From positions 24,102,122 through 24,166,121 of the forward strand of contig OX328101.1 in NCBI GenBank assembly GCA_946811185.2: a stretch of DNA of 64,000 nt, read 5' to 3'. Positions 10,065 to 22,495 of the stretch are shown piece by piece. The position numbers were made by a program, and so were the translations under genes. The first letter of the stretch is position 1. Every line of letters begins with the position of its first letter. The DNA comes from Hippopus hippopus (Eukaryota; Mollusca; Bivalvia; Cardiida; Cardiidae). Below the pieces are notes generated by a model. The model was not told the origin of the DNA and searched no databases. It worked only from the letters and a program-made list of their open reading frames with translations.

Positions 10065-10505
10065 CAAAGTTAGATGACCAAACTTTCGATGATCAAAGAA
10101 GAAAGGTGTGAAATTAAACAGCACTCTTTTGACCTAAAGTATTAAAGAAGAAAAGAGTGAAATTACCAACTATCAAAACAAGTAATTATTGTCAATGTTA
10201 AAGAATTGTTATGCCATTGAATTACACGTCCATAACAATATTGATTAATCACAAAGTAAAACTATTAATTGATACCTATTATGTACATTTTAATTTGGTT
10301 GTACCATAATCGAATACAATAAAATTGACAAATGTCTCATTCTATATTTCCTTTGTTCAAAAAATTACTATATAAAAAGGCAATTTTCATAAGGATTTCA
10401 AGAAAATGTATTCAAAGTACTGTAAAACACTTCATGTATACTAGGGCAAAAGCCCACTTTTCCCATTCAGGAAGGCAAATATTTTCTTCTTTTTTTTTTT
10501 CATAT
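10065..10505 (+). repeat. Segmental duplicate, copy 1 (of 11150-11640)
   Basis: CTTTCGATGATCAAAGAAGA, CAACTATCAAAACAAGTAAT and CTAGGGCAAAAGCCCACTTT recur in the same order and strand in copy 2, with small indels. Confidence 0.75.
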
Positions 10506-10661
10506 TAGGACCTAATTTTAACCATGCTCAAGATACTAATATCATGTAGTGAAAGTCATTTTAAAGGTAAAAATAGTGAGATATTGGATGGATCTTAAAT
10601 CCCAAATGGGTTCTTTCTTACATAAATGATCAAAAAATGATTTTTAACCCTTTTTTATAAG

Positions 10662-10872
10662 CAGTGGGCTTTTGTCTTCCCTGCCAAAATTAGCAGTGGG
10701 ATAATGTCCAGTGGGCTTTTGTCCAGTGGGCTTTTGTCCTAGTGGGCTATTGTTCCAGTGGGCTTTTGTCTGTTCCCCGCCCTAAAAGCCCACTAGGACA
10801 AAAACCCACTGGACAAAAGCCCACTAGGACGACAGCCCACTGGGACAAAAGCCCACTAGGACAATATCCCAC
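10662..10872. repeat. Short-phrase array, palindromic right block
   Basis: Roughly five copies of AGTGGGCTTTTGTCC are followed, after about 10770, by about five copies of the inverse AGGACAAAAGCCCACT. The block therefore folds on itself and also pairs with 8924-9033. Confidence 0.85.
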
Positions 10873-11149
10873 TTCTATGCATAATTATGCATTTAATTAA
10901 GAAATTGAGTTTAGTTTCAGTTTATATGTTTGTTGAGTATGTAATGAGTTTAAATTATAAGTATTCATGAGTCAACAGTGTACACTAATTTTCTCCTGAC
11001 ATTTCTGTTAAAACAAACAGCAGATTCAGATACAATGGATTTTTTACCAGCTCTGTGCTTTTTATTCAAATGAAGTGATTTGTCTCTAGAAGGGTAGAAA
11101 ACACCAATGTGGAAAACATTGTGGGAACAGGAGAAAATGCTCGGTACCG

Positions 11150-11640
11150 GAATGATAGCCAAACTTTGGATGATCAAAGAAAAAAGGTGTGAAAGTAAAC
11201 AGAACACTTTTGACCTGAAGTATTAGATAACAAAAGTGTGAAAATTAACAACTATCAAAACAAGTCATTGCTGTCAATGTTACAAATTTATAATGTGACA
11301 AATATCTCATTCTACATTCAATGTGTTCAAGAAAATATTGCTGAAATCTTCATTCCACAAAAAATATGTATTATAGATATGTACTTTTCAGGTAAAATAT
11401 ACTATTATCATATTGCATCAAAAGTTTACAATAATTAGATGGTCATTTTGAAATATAAATTAATTTTCATGATGAAAAAATGCATAAACAACACTCAATT
11501 ATTCGAATCTTTCATAAGAGTTTAAAAGAAATGTATCTAAAGTACTTTGAAACTCTTAATGTATACTAGGGTAAAAGTGCACTTGTCCAATTCAGATAGG
11601 CAAAAATTTTCATTTTCTTTTTTCATATCGAGGGGTGAAT
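11150..11640 (+). repeat. Segmental duplicate, copy 2
   Basis: Direct homologue of 10065-10505, including CTAGGGTAAAAGTGCACTTG where copy 1 has the GCCCAC phrase. An H-type fragment (AAACATTGTGGGAACAGGAG, about 11115) abuts it. Confidence 0.7.
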
Positions 11641-11786
11641 GCGAAACTATTCCATCTGCGTTTTTGAAAATTTTACAGGTGAGGGAAAAAACTTCTCATT
11701 TCTCTGAAAAGCATTGTCAGATCATCTTTCTTAGATATGTTGTATTGAATTGTGTAAATGAATTTAACACAGCATATCTAAACAAG

Positions 11787-13275
11787 AGGACCATGATGGT
11801 CCTATATCGCTCACCTGAGTACTAAGCAGTAAAGGTCTACAATGAAGATAAATACCAAATATCGAGGTTCAAGGCCAAATGATAATAAAACAAGAGTGGC
11901 AAATTGTCGCAAGATATGCCCGTCCCACCACCAGTTATCAAGGAGGTATAATAATCGCAAAGGGCAGGTAATGCAACAAACATGTTTACCAAGTCTCAAG
12001 TCAATTTGACTTGAGACTTCAAAGTTGCGTTCCAGACAAGCAAGAAATACTGTAGAAAAATGAAGATCAAAGTGGAATTAGTCAAAATCCACGCTAGGTA
12101 GAGTTATTGTTCTTGCGCGCTGTACTCGGTAATATTGCAACAAACATGCATACCAAGTTTGAAGTTGTTCATACTTGAGACGACAAAGTCATATTCCGGA
12201 CAAGCACTAAATGCTGTAAAAATGACGATCAAAGGGAAATAACTCAAAGACAGCACGAGGTAGAGTTACAATTCTTGTGCACTGCACTTCCAAATATTTC
12301 AACAAATAAGCATACCATATTTCAAGTCATTCCTACTTAAGATGACAAAGTTTTGCTCCGGACAAGCAAGAAATGCTATAAAAATGAAGGTCAAAGGGGG
12401 AATAATTAAAATTCGTGCTAGGGTTATGGTTCTTGTGCACTGCACTCCATAATTTTCAACAATCATGCATACCAAATTTTAAGTTTTTCAGACTAGAGAT
12501 GACAAAGTTATATTCCTGACAAGCAGAAAATGCCGTAAAAATGACGATCAAAGGGAAATAACTCATAGACAGTACAAGGTAGAGTTATGGTCCTTTCACA
12601 CTGCACTCCGTATTATTGCAACAAACACAAATGCCAAGTTTCATGTCAATCGGACTGGAGATGACAAAGTTAAGCTCCGGACAAAGAACTATTCTAAAGA
12701 ACTTTCTAATTCAAGGGCAAATAACTCCAGTCGTTCATGTCCGATTAGACCCATAATCGAACTCATCCGAGATCTTATAGTCATAAGTATTTTGACCAAA
12801 TTTGATGCTGATTGGTTAAAAATTGTAGATGCTAGAGTGTAAACAAAGTCAAATATAGCAATTTTTCTATTTCAAGGTCAAATAACTCCAGTTATTCTGG
12901 TCCGATTAGACCCATAATCGAACTCATCCGAGATCTTATGGTCATATATATTTTGACCAAGTTTGGTGCTGATTGGTTGATATTTGTAGATGCTAGAGTG
13001 TAAACAAAGTCAAATATAGCAATTTTTCTAATTCAAGGGCAAATAACTCCAGTTGTCCTGGTCCGATTAGACCCATAATCGAACTCATCCGAGATCTTAT
13101 GGTCATATATATTTTGACCAAGTTTGGTGCTGATTGGTTAATATTTGTAGATGCTAGAGTGTAAACAAAGAAATGTGAACGGACGGACGGACAAACGGAC
13201 GAAGGGACGGACGGGCGGACGAACGGACAGACGAAGAAGATGACGCCAATTTACGTCGCCTCCGGCGGCGTATAA
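11787..13275. repeat. Satellite-type element with about 155-160 bp units
   Basis: Begins GAGGACCATGATGGTCC followed by CGCTCACCTGAG, the terminal palindrome shared with 46617-49020. Two unit types follow in tandem. Type 1 (about 11990-12690, five units) contains GACAAAGTTATATTCCGGAC and GATCAAAGGGAAATAACTC. Type 2 (about 12700-13165, three units) contains GGTCCGATTAGACCCATAAT and TTTGACCAAGTTTGGTGCTG. It ends in a CGGACGGACGGAC tract and CGCCTCCGGCGGCGTATAAA. No transposase was found. Confidence 0.85.
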
Positions 13276-13875
13276 AAACACTCGAGATTTTGTGGTAAAG
13301 GGTTGTGGTAACGAAAAAATACATTCGGCTTATGTGTCACGAAAAGAAGAAAAAGGGTTATCTTTATAGGGAGGATAACAGACTGTAGCTTGATCTGCAA
13401 GTTTAACCGCCTATTTTCTTTACAGGTTAAGATTTGACTAAAGCACCCGTACATTAAACTGCTTCTGCTACTCAAATTCTAGAATGCTCTACGTCTCACA
13501 GTTACCGTCTTCTTTTTTGTTAAAAAAGTAAATGAATGTAAAAAGCGTACAGAGGTGGCAGGACCTGTAATAAGCGATTAGCATTACAAAATACTTTGAG
13601 AACACGGTGGGAATCCAGTATTTTGGAAAAATTCGGGGGACTAAACAATAAAAGGAAGTTTTCATTTCTGAGCTTTTATTGTTATTTGTGAATGAACTTG
13701 TATTGCAAGAAAAACATACTTGATTTTCATGTAATTCTAATTGATTAAGACAGTCAATTGGATTAAATTTGCAACACTTACACAACGGTATAAGAAAATT
13801 TCTTATAATATATATACTTTACCAATCAAATAGTTACTGATCATCTACATTGTAATTAATTCAGGTACAATCCTA
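13276..13875. other. No gene recognised
   Basis: AT-rich sequence with two short minus-strand frames of no coding character. Confidence 0.35.
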
Positions 13876-13879
13876 CCGG

Positions 13880-14431
13880 AAGCCGCTCGTACAAAGCTAG
13901 CCCTGATCACGATGCGTGAAAGTACAAGCTGAACGTTTCGCACTGGTCGGAAATGCCATGTGCATTCACAGAACGTGCAGTCTGATCTTGTATCTACACT
14001 GTCCGCTTCGTGATACATGTTTAACTATTTTGGAACATTCATCGACTTTTACACAGTCCTGTAGAAGTTGCTGTATGGACTAGCTAGTGAGAAAAGTCTA
14101 ACACTTGCCACGACTGTAAATTTGAGATCAGAATCTGTACTGTTCGCTTATTACATATCAAAGCTAATAATAATTTGTGCGTCGTGTTGATTCAGATAGG
14201 ACTGAGAAAGACATCTACTGAACGTGTATGATTTCCGTATGACGAAACATGTCCTGCATAAGTTAACAAGGAGTGCGTCATTGCCAGGACTTGAAAGGTC
14301 AGGAGTACTTAGTCATAGCTTAATTCATAGTCTAATTATCAAAAGATTGTAATCGTCATCATTTCCTGCCTTTTTTCAAGAGGTTCTCTTTATCAGTTTT
14401 AAAGGCTTGTAATGTTTCATGTGTGTCTATT

Positions 14432-14466
<35 letters not shown>

Positions 14467-15365
14467 CGTTTACTTAGAGACTCAAATGTTGACTTATTTA
14501 CATAGTCCTCCTGATGATAATTGATTGATAATTGGACTATGAATTAAGTAATGACCATTTATTCTCGACTTTTCACAAACGTTTTCGCAATGATATACTC
14601 CCTCCTAACTTATGCAGGATATAATCCGCCATACAGAAATCACACATGGTTGGTACCGGTCTTGCCTGAATATACACGACTCATCAGTTTCTTATGAGCT
14701 GTTAAAGTAACAATTGCTGCCAAAAGTACACGAAGCGGGTTTTAAAATTGCATTTCAATTTAAATTATATAATTAAAAAGTATAGAAATTATTGTAAAGA
14801 TGGCAATCTGTTGTTGTACGGTCGGTCCCAGTGTTAGTAGCTGGCAGAGAAATTGATTTCAGAAGTAGGTGAAAACCTGCCAGACCACTCTTTCTTTTGT
14901 TTACTTTTTGCTCCTTCTTAAAATTCATTTTTCTGGCAGCGACTAATACTTTGACCTTCTACACAATAACAGATTGTCACCTTCACAACATTTCCCATCC
15001 CATGAATAGTATAAATGAAATTTAAATTCATTTAACACCTGCTTTGATTTTTGACCGCTGTTGGGCTTTTAAGTGTCACAGGCGAACACTAAAGACCCTG
15101 ATCTAGTTGTGCATAATTTTACTAAGTCTTATTTTGTTCTGCATTCTGTACAGAATTTTATTCAGACAGTTTCAATATCGAGGACTTTCTTATAAGTAAG
15201 TGTTTGCTTCAATATTAAAAAAAAGTCTTATAGTCAACACAGAAATGAAAAAAAAAAAATTATCTGCAAATGACGATAGGACTTTAATAACAGAATGGCC
15301 TGTGAACACCTTAGGTCTATGAAACATCGAGGGGACAATGCGAATAAGTCAAAGGAGTTTATGTT
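13880..15365. repeat. Foldback unit related to the 17.7-25.9 kb inverted repeat
   Basis: 13880-14430 matches the right-arm orientation (for example CATAGCTTAATTCATAGTCT) and 14505-15360 matches the left-arm orientation (GCAATGATATACTCCCTCCT, ACATGGTTGGTACCGGTCTT). The two halves face each other around a CT microsatellite. A G-family core (ACGTGCAGTCTGATCTTG) sits at about 13974. Confidence 0.65.
14434..14463. repeat. CT dinucleotide microsatellite
   Basis: An uninterrupted CT run of about 30 bp at the centre of the foldback unit. Confidence 0.95.
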
Positions 15366-15384
15366 AGAGAGAGAGAGAGAGAGA

Positions 15385-17172
15385 TTATTATTATACCATA
15401 TTTATATAGCACCTTTATCACAATTTAACTATGCTCAAAAGTGCTTCACATCCTAGCTACAGGTACACAAATTTTGCAGTTAACATCATACAAATTAATA
15501 AAATGTTATGGTAAAAACATCATCATAAAAAGATATGATCTCTCACACAAATGACAATATAAATTTTAAGACTGTAAAACTGACTGCACATAGTTGCAAT
15601 TTAAAAGTTCAGTTTATCAGGAATTAATTCCCATGAGTTTTAATAAAAAAGTATGTTTTCAGCCCTTTTTTAAACGCGAACAATGAATAAGTGTCTCTGA
15701 AGTTTGCCGGTAGGCTGTTCCATAATTTTGGGGCTGCAGCCGCAAAACTTCGATCTCCGTATGTGATTCGGCTTCTTGGAACCTCTAATGTAAGTGAGCT
15801 ATTTCGAGATCTTAGGTTTCTAGTTGGTCTGTACACTTTAAGAAATCTGTTTATGTACACTGGGGCCTGACCATGTATGGCCTTGTAGGTTAAAGTCAAT
15901 ATTATATATTCTATTCTAGACTGAATGGGTAGCCAATGGAGTTCTTTCAGTACTGGAGTAATATGACTGAAACGAGAGGTCCTGCTGATTACGCGGGCTG
16001 CTGTGTTCTGAACAGTTGAAGTTTGTTTAAAGTTCTTTTAGGCACCCCATGTAGCAATGCATTGCAATAATCTAATCTTGAAGTAACAAGAGAATTTACT
16101 AGAGATTTGGTGGCGTCATGTGTTAAGTATTTTCTGATATGTCCGATTTGACGCAACTGAGCATAACATGATCTGCATACAGAGTTTACATGCTGCTCCA
16201 TATCCATTCTAATATCAAGCATAGCCCCGAGATTTTTAACACACTTAGATGGTTTGATCTTAGAGCCTCCAATATTCAGCTCTATGTTTTCAACAAGATG
16301 GGCATTTCTACTGGATGCAAATAGAATAACCTCTGTTTTTTCTGTATTCAGTTTAAGCATATTTGAATGCATCCATGATACAATGTCTGAAAGACACCTT
16401 TCAATATGATTAAAGGTTTCAGGTTGAGAAACATTATCTGTCGGTTCAAATGCCAGATACAGTTGTGAGTCATCAGCGTAAAAATGGTGATCAAGTCCAT
16501 GTTTCCTGCAGAGTGACCCAACAGGCTTTGTATACATAGTATAATATTTTGGTCCTAACACCGAACCTTGGGGCACACTAAATTCCATAAGTGCAGACTT
16601 TGATAATTTCCCATCTATACATACTGTTTGGTATCGCTCATTGAGATATGAGGTAATCCATTTAAGTGCTTTTCCTGCTATTCCAAAATGGTTTTCAAGA
16701 CGTTGTAATAAGGTTCTGTGGTCAATTGTGTCAAATGCTGCTGAGAGATCAAGTAGCACAAGAACTGTAACTTTATTCTGATCAAGGGATTGCAGGATAT
16801 CATTTTGGACTTTCACTAATGCTGTTTCTGTTGAATGATATGACCGATAAGCAGACTGGTGTTCTTCATGAAGATTGTTTGATATTAAATGCTGTTCTAT
16901 ACGAGAGTTGACCACTTTCTCTATGACCTTTGAAACAAAGGGCAAATTTGAAACAGGTCTATAATTTTTAAGCAGATTTTGATCCAAACTTGGTTTCTTT
17001 AAGAGTGGTCTTATATGGGAGCTTTTGAAAGACAGTGGTACGTAAGCAGTCTCAAGAGAGACATTGACGATCCTTGTCACAAAAGGAATGAGAACATCTA
17101 TACAGGATTTCAAAAGCCATGTTGGTATAGGATCGAGTTCACAAGACTTATTATGAGATCTAAATATATTTG
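15385..17172 (-). mobile_element. 5'-truncated LINE (CR1/L2-type non-LTR retrotransposon)
   Basis: A minus-strand reverse transcriptase domain followed by the typical LINE C-terminal region and a 3' UTR. Its far end (15385-15410) reads as GGTATAATAATAAT next to a GA tract. 5' of about 17172 the sequence returns to the surrounding duplicated DNA (GACAAGAATAAGATTAC matches the inverse of 23945-23965), so ORF1, the endonuclease and the RT N-terminus are missing. The RT motifs resemble the CR1/L2/Rex group; the clade call is by eye. Confidence 0.85.
15624..17172 (-). pseudogene. Reverse transcriptase remnant of the LINE, one frameshift
   Basis: The open frame ending at 15989 reads into host DNA upstream; LINE homology begins around its residue 57 (SHNKSCELDPIPTWLLK). 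RT motifs in order: NYRPVSNLP (residues 122-130), DLSAAFD (194-200), PQGSVLGP (253-260) and the catalytic FYADD (283-287). It stops prematurely near 15990. The C-terminal conserved stretch (AAARVISRTSRF, LTYKAIHGQAP, FAAAAPKLWNSLP) continues in another frame to 15624, so a single-base indel lies at about 16010-16020. The catalytic residues are intact, but truncation and frameshift make autonomous activity unlikely. Confidence 0.85.
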
Positions 17173-17685
17173 GATGAGAGACTAGTGATGCTATTAGCAA
17201 CGACCTGTTTTTGTTGACAAGAATAAGATTACATATGGCGTTCTCTATACAAAAAAAAAAAAAAAAACTGTGACAACTGACAATCAGTGATTGAATTGTT
17301 TGTGTTATTGCTAAGAATTTAATAGACATTTCTCATCTATAAAATGCACCGGTGTTCAATCAAACAAAGAGGTCGGTGTGACGGGTTTTTTCTTTGATTT
17401 CCAGACCGGGTCAAAGCAAGGAATTGGGTTTTTTGCAGAGAGAGAGAGTGGAGGGGTCTTTAAATAAAAAGCTCACAGTGTTCATTAGACGCCAATAGAT
17501 GCAGTATTAGCGTAATATAAACAGAAAACTGTAGTGATAACGTTAGAACTACATGTATATCTGTTGAAACTGACAGAATCAGGGTTGAATAGCAACCTAA
17601 TGTATATTGAAAGAGACTCATACGGGATCAGAGATCTGCCATACGGGATTGGTTGTGCTGTATCCTTCAGAGTCAGCAGCCTGCG

Positions 17686-17688
<3 letters not shown>

Positions 17689-17721
<33 letters not shown>

Positions 17722-17722
17722 T
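17689..17722. repeat. CAGA tetranucleotide microsatellite
   Basis: About eight GACA/CAGA units. The four overlapping short frames here are repeat artefacts. Confidence 0.95.
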
Positions 17723-18475
17723 GGTAGGAGAAGACTTTTGCAAACATTTTGAGCTAAAGAAATATTGCTCATCAACCAAATCCCATTCAATGAGATTGCC
17801 CATTATTTACTAAATATTCTGTCGGTTTGGAACAGTTTATTAGAAGTTAATGATGTTTTCTTGTTGGGGGGTTCATACCTGTAAAACAGTTATCTTTTTT
17901 AAACTAGACACAGTTCTGCCACCCCCTTCGGTTATTACCAGTGCTACCACTCATTTCTCCGCTCATAAGCCCTCCAGTCTTTTTGCTATCCCTGCAACCC
18001 TGAACGCCAAGGAGAAAGGGGATCAAACCTGCACTCCCCCACTCCCCTGTAAGGAAGGTTCTTAATATAATATTGTCGGAAAATTTTGAAACTTCGAAAC
18101 TTACTACCTATTAAAATGATTATTGAGGAAACTCTTATATATGTTGTGGTTTTAGAAGCATATTCACACAGATATGTCTGAAAAGGTGTAAAAATATATT
18201 GCCTAAGATATGTGACAATAATTATGGATGGATGAACTGCCGGGGAAAAAAACAGAGCGAAAAAGATAATTTTTAATATTGGAAATTAAGAGACAGCGAG
18301 AATCTGCGCGAGAAAGATAAAGAACAGGAGGTGAATGGACGGAGAGGGATAGAGCGAGCATATATGTCCATACAAACCTTTGGACATATGTCGAATAATA
18401 TATAAATTAAAGATTTTAACCATAACGAGATTATTCCCTACCATATTGTTTAAATCGTGCAACCACGACAACTAT

Positions 18476-18700
18476 ACAATACAATACAAATTACTTTATT
18501 CTGCATCTCAAGTACAATAACATACAAAAAGAGGAAATGAAGACAAAAATAAGATGAGTAAATATAAAAACATTTCACATGGTCAATGTAACTTTTTAAG
18601 AAAATAGTAGAGGTAGAGAAAAAAGAAAACAAGAGAAGACAAAAAAAAATTGCCGCCAACCTTTCTCCCCCCCCCCCCCCCCCCCCCTCCCCCTTCGACA
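18476..18700 (-). mobile_element. Possible LINE 3' tail with poly-C tract
   Basis: The minus strand reads GCAGAATAAAGTAATTTGTA followed by TTGTA repeats, like the microsatellite 3' ends of LINEs, after an AATAAA. A C-run lies at 18667-18688. No coding part is preserved, so the identity is tentative. Confidence 0.3.
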
Positions 18701-19384
18701 CAATCGACTTTTGACGTGTCTGCAGCAGACGACTCTTGAAAGCAGTGTGAAAAAAAAAAAAACGATTTTAATTACAACGAGCAATTTTTCCTTTTGTCTC
18801 AATTTCGTGCAAAAAAGTGCAATCTATAGGTACCACGCAAATTAAAAATTAATACGTTTCGAGTCAAGCAAAGGAACGTCTACAGTAAAGAAGGTTTTTA
18901 CGTTTGTAAAACGAGGTATGTGATAAGAAATAAAAGACTTATAAAACTAACAAAACACTTAAAATGGGACAGAAAATAATGATGAACTACAAATTCTTGC
19001 AGACAAGATTATGAATTAAAGTATGACTAACTTACGTCCTCGCAATGATACACTCACTCTCAACTTTTGCAGGACATGTTTCGACCTTTCAGAAATTATA
19101 CATGTTAGCCAACTTAACCACTCCCATCTGAATCTACACGGTTCACAAAAAATAGACATAAACTCTGAGTTATACACGTTTATGTTGCCGAGTTGGGTCT
19201 GAACCGTCGTGTCGGCTAAGGGTTTTAGAATCTTCCTAAATATTTTAATACTAGTGAAATGCGTCTCTACTAACGAACTGATATTCAGTCAGAAAATGAA
19301 AATGAGACCATTAGCGGGTTTGAACAAAATAAGAGACTTATCATATCCCGGGATAAAGTACCTTGTTCTAATAGATAAGATGTC

Positions 19385-19610
19385 CTGCTTGGTTTAGTTG
19401 TAAAGTGTAGGACTCGTGAATTGGAGACCCTGGATTTGAGCCTCACTGGATCAACTGGGTTTTTCGTGGGAGTTTCCTTGGGTAGGACACTTCAGAGCCT
19501 TACCCTAGTGTTGGTGAAACCCAGGAAATACATGAATGTGTGATGTCGCTGTGATATGACTTAAATTGTGTTTAAAGCGACATAAAACACCATTCAATCA
19601 ATCTTATTGA
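19385..19610 (+). mobile_element. SINE of a second type, inserted in the left arm only
   Basis: tRNA-like head CTGCTTGGTTTAGTTGTAAA, then GGGTAGGACACTTCAGAGCC, a body ending GCTGTGATATGACTTAAATT, and a tail AAACACCATTCAATCAATC shared with the main SINE. The corresponding point of the right arm (about 23960) lacks it, so it inserted after the duplication or was lost there. Confidence 0.75.
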
Positions 19611-21443
19611 TATGATAATAATACGTGTTACGTTCCCTACAGAAAACTGTTAGACGCTCAGTCATTTAGTAATTGAGTCGTTTGTGTTATTGCTGAGAAT
19701 GAAAAAGACCTTTCACAATAATACCACCGGTGTTCAATCAAACAGACACACCCCTGTAACAGACGGTCTTTGTTTCGATCCCAGACCAGGTCATAACTAG
19801 GAATTACGTAAATAGTACTATGGCAAGGGATGACTGTTAGGAAGAGTTAGGGTTCAGAAATACGAATATTCATGTTGTCCATGGTAATACATATATTCGA
19901 AAACCCGATGACATGGTCTTAGACCTTGTGTAAGTAATCAGTCATCAACAATCACCATTTTTTATTTGATAACAGACAAAACATTTAAATGAGGTAGAAA
20001 ATTATATCGATCATAAATTCATGCCGATATGATTATAACTGAAGTTATCACTGATATTTCCTGACCTATCACGTCCTCACAATGACACACTCACACTCAA
20101 CTTCTGTAGGATATGTGAATATGCATGGTTGGCAGCGGTCTTATTAAGTCCAATCTGAATCTACCCGTATCACCAATATTTTCATAGCTTTCACATGTGG
20201 TAAGTGAACAGAAAAGGCCCCGAACTTGTAGCGAAAATTAATAGGCTGATTCCGAATTTCACTGGTCGCAAATGTCTGTTGCAATATTTTTTTAGTAACT
20301 GATTCATATAGCAACATCTCAAATTCCTTGCTTAAATTCCACGAACATTCCAGTCATGTAAACCTGCTGTACTTAGCAGAAAGCTAGACTTGCAATAAAT
20401 ACAGCATTTCAAGTCTTTCAAGACTAAACAATCATTACATCGTTTCAGCTATTTTCTTCTTTCAGACTGGTCTAATCTAATTGCCCGCTCCGGAGAAGCG
20501 GAGATTAACAGTATTTTAATCTTCGAGGACTTTTATGGAAGTTTCAGTCAGTGTTTGCATAAAAATGCATGAAAAAACATAGCAAACATTTGAATTAAAG
20601 AAAGCTATCTTCAACTAAATATTAGACTTTTATAATACAAAGACCTTTAAACACACTACGTCTATCGGGAGAACTAAGCGAAAAAGTCAATGGAGTCTAT
20701 GTAGAAGTGATAGAGCGAGACGAACAGAGAGACAGAAACAGAGAAAACAGTGCTTATATCATTTAGACTATCTTTAAATTGTAAGAATTTGATTTTATAT
20801 TTATTTCTCAACAGAAAACAGGTCGAAGCTGATATAAACTCCAATACGCGGTCGATTGCGTTGTCTAGGCCATCTAACGTATTGGCTAGAATGATATAAA
20901 CTTATCAGACAGAAAAAATAGAAACTAATCAAGCAGACACGTATGTGTGAAACCGCAAGTTCGATTCCTGACTAAGTCATACTAAGCAACTGACATGCAG
21001 GTTTTTGGCGTTGAAGACATTTAAAGCACTGTTGCAAGGAAGGAATGATAGACTTAGCAAGAGGTTGGAAAATATAAATATTTGAACAACCGTCATTATA
21101 TATTGGAAAACTGTTCGCACGCCCTCAAACCCTAAACAAGCAATCAATCCTACGTCATGACTCGAGTTCTTAATCTTCATGAACGCAGTGCTAGATACTT
21201 ACTCAGGTCATCTAAATTACGCACATGTTTACATCATCATTGGGAGGATTAACCTGTTTTTTTTTTCAGAATTGTTACAAATACGAACGACCTTATTCAT
21301 GGTAAAGCGCAATTCACAAAACTGAAATAACCAAAATGACTTCCAAACAAGAATTACACAAACATCGGTATTTTGTAGATATTGATGAATATATATATGA
21401 GGATAACGATAGCAATGAATGAATGAGTCCTGTTTTAAGGCTC

Positions 21444-21760
21444 AACATTCCTGGTAACTCAGTCGGTAGCGTGCAGGACTTGAGAACAGGGGGTCGTGGG
21501 TTCGATCCCTGGCTCGGTCAATTCCCTTCCGAGGATTGATGATAGTCATTGCGACAGGATTCATTCCTCTCCCTTCACTGACCGTTGTCTCGAAGATGAT
21601 TATTTTGGAAAGCAGCCAGTGGCTTGGAAAGAAAATTTTGCCGAGTACTGGTAAAAGAGACTCCAGGAAAGCATGGATAGGTGCACTGGCCGCCGCGATA
21701 CAGCTGAAATAATCTTGAAAACGGCGTTAAACACCATACAATCAATCAGCCAACCAATCA
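21444..21760 (+). mobile_element. tRNA-derived SINE
   Basis: Head GGTAACTCAGTCGGTAGCGT, B box GGGTTCGATCCCTGG, body GCAGCCAGTGGCTTGGAAAG, tail GTTAAACACCATACAATC with a degraded AATC run. It lies in the spacer between the inverted arms. Confidence 0.88.
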
Positions 21761-21779
21761 GGTTTCAATCAGGAGAATA

Positions 21780-22495
21780 TGCACCAACCTACTGACGTGT
21801 GTAAATTTGGACTTCAAGAGTTGACCATAGAAATGTAAAAGTAATCAAGTATAATTAACGTGATGTACCTGTTAACATTCAAAAGCCTTCAAAAAGTGAC
21901 AAAACACTTGATTAGGGAAGAAGACTTTATCGATCACAAGTTCTTGCTGGTAAGATGACGAATAAATTCATTATTAATTAATCCCGACCTTCAACGTCCT
22001 CACAATAATACACTCATTGTTAAAATTATGCAGGACATGTTTCGCCGTACATATATCATAAGTGTGTTGTTAGCAGTCTGTATACAGCACAATATGAATC
22101 TACGCGGCTCACAAATATCTTGTTAGCTTTAATACGCAATTTATGAGTAAAAATAGTGCGGATCCTGGTCTTATTTCATGTTTGCATGGGCTGATTCGGA
22201 TATTTACGGTTGACAAATTTCAGCTGCTTTTTTTTTTCTTACTATCTAGTTCATATATGTTAAAACTGTTCAAACGTGTTGTACGTAGCGAAAAGCGAGT
22301 ATTCCTTTAGAATAAGGTTTTCAATTTTTTTCAGTGTAGGAGTTTGAAACACAACTTTACAATATTTAGGGCGTCCGTATAAGTCAGTTTATGCTTCGAA
22401 ATTCGAAATGCATAAAAGACATTTATATATATATAGAAAACATAAAAAAGGAAGAAATCTATCTTCAAATGACGATTCGACTGACTTTTACAATG
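21780..22495. repeat. Third, direct copy of part of the left arm
   Basis: CTTCAACGTCCTCACAATAA, GCAGGACATGTTTCGCCGTA and ATGACGATTCGACT are in the order and strand of 20040-20640 and 14550-15290. Homology stops at about 22495. Confidence 0.6.

Larger units (their letters stand above)
17680..20730. repeat. Left arm of a large inverted repeat
   Basis: Collinear in inverse orientation with 22860-25870. Matching landmarks (left / right): CAGA tract 17689 / 25835; AATGAGATTGCCCATTA 17787 / 25755; ATGTCCATACAAACCTTTGG 18365 / 25205; GTCTGCAGCAGACGACT 18718 / 24835; GTTTGAACAAAATAAGAGAC 19318 / 24000; CCATAGTACTATTCGC inverse 19815 / 23740; TCAATGGAGTCTATGT 20687 / 22875. It carries a SINE (19385-19610) and a possible LINE tail (18476-18560) absent from the other arm. 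No gene was recognised. Confidence 0.75.

Noticed and set aside
17485..17813. Four overlapping frames of 61-101 codons
   Set aside because: They read through the CAGA microsatellite and show no conserved composition.
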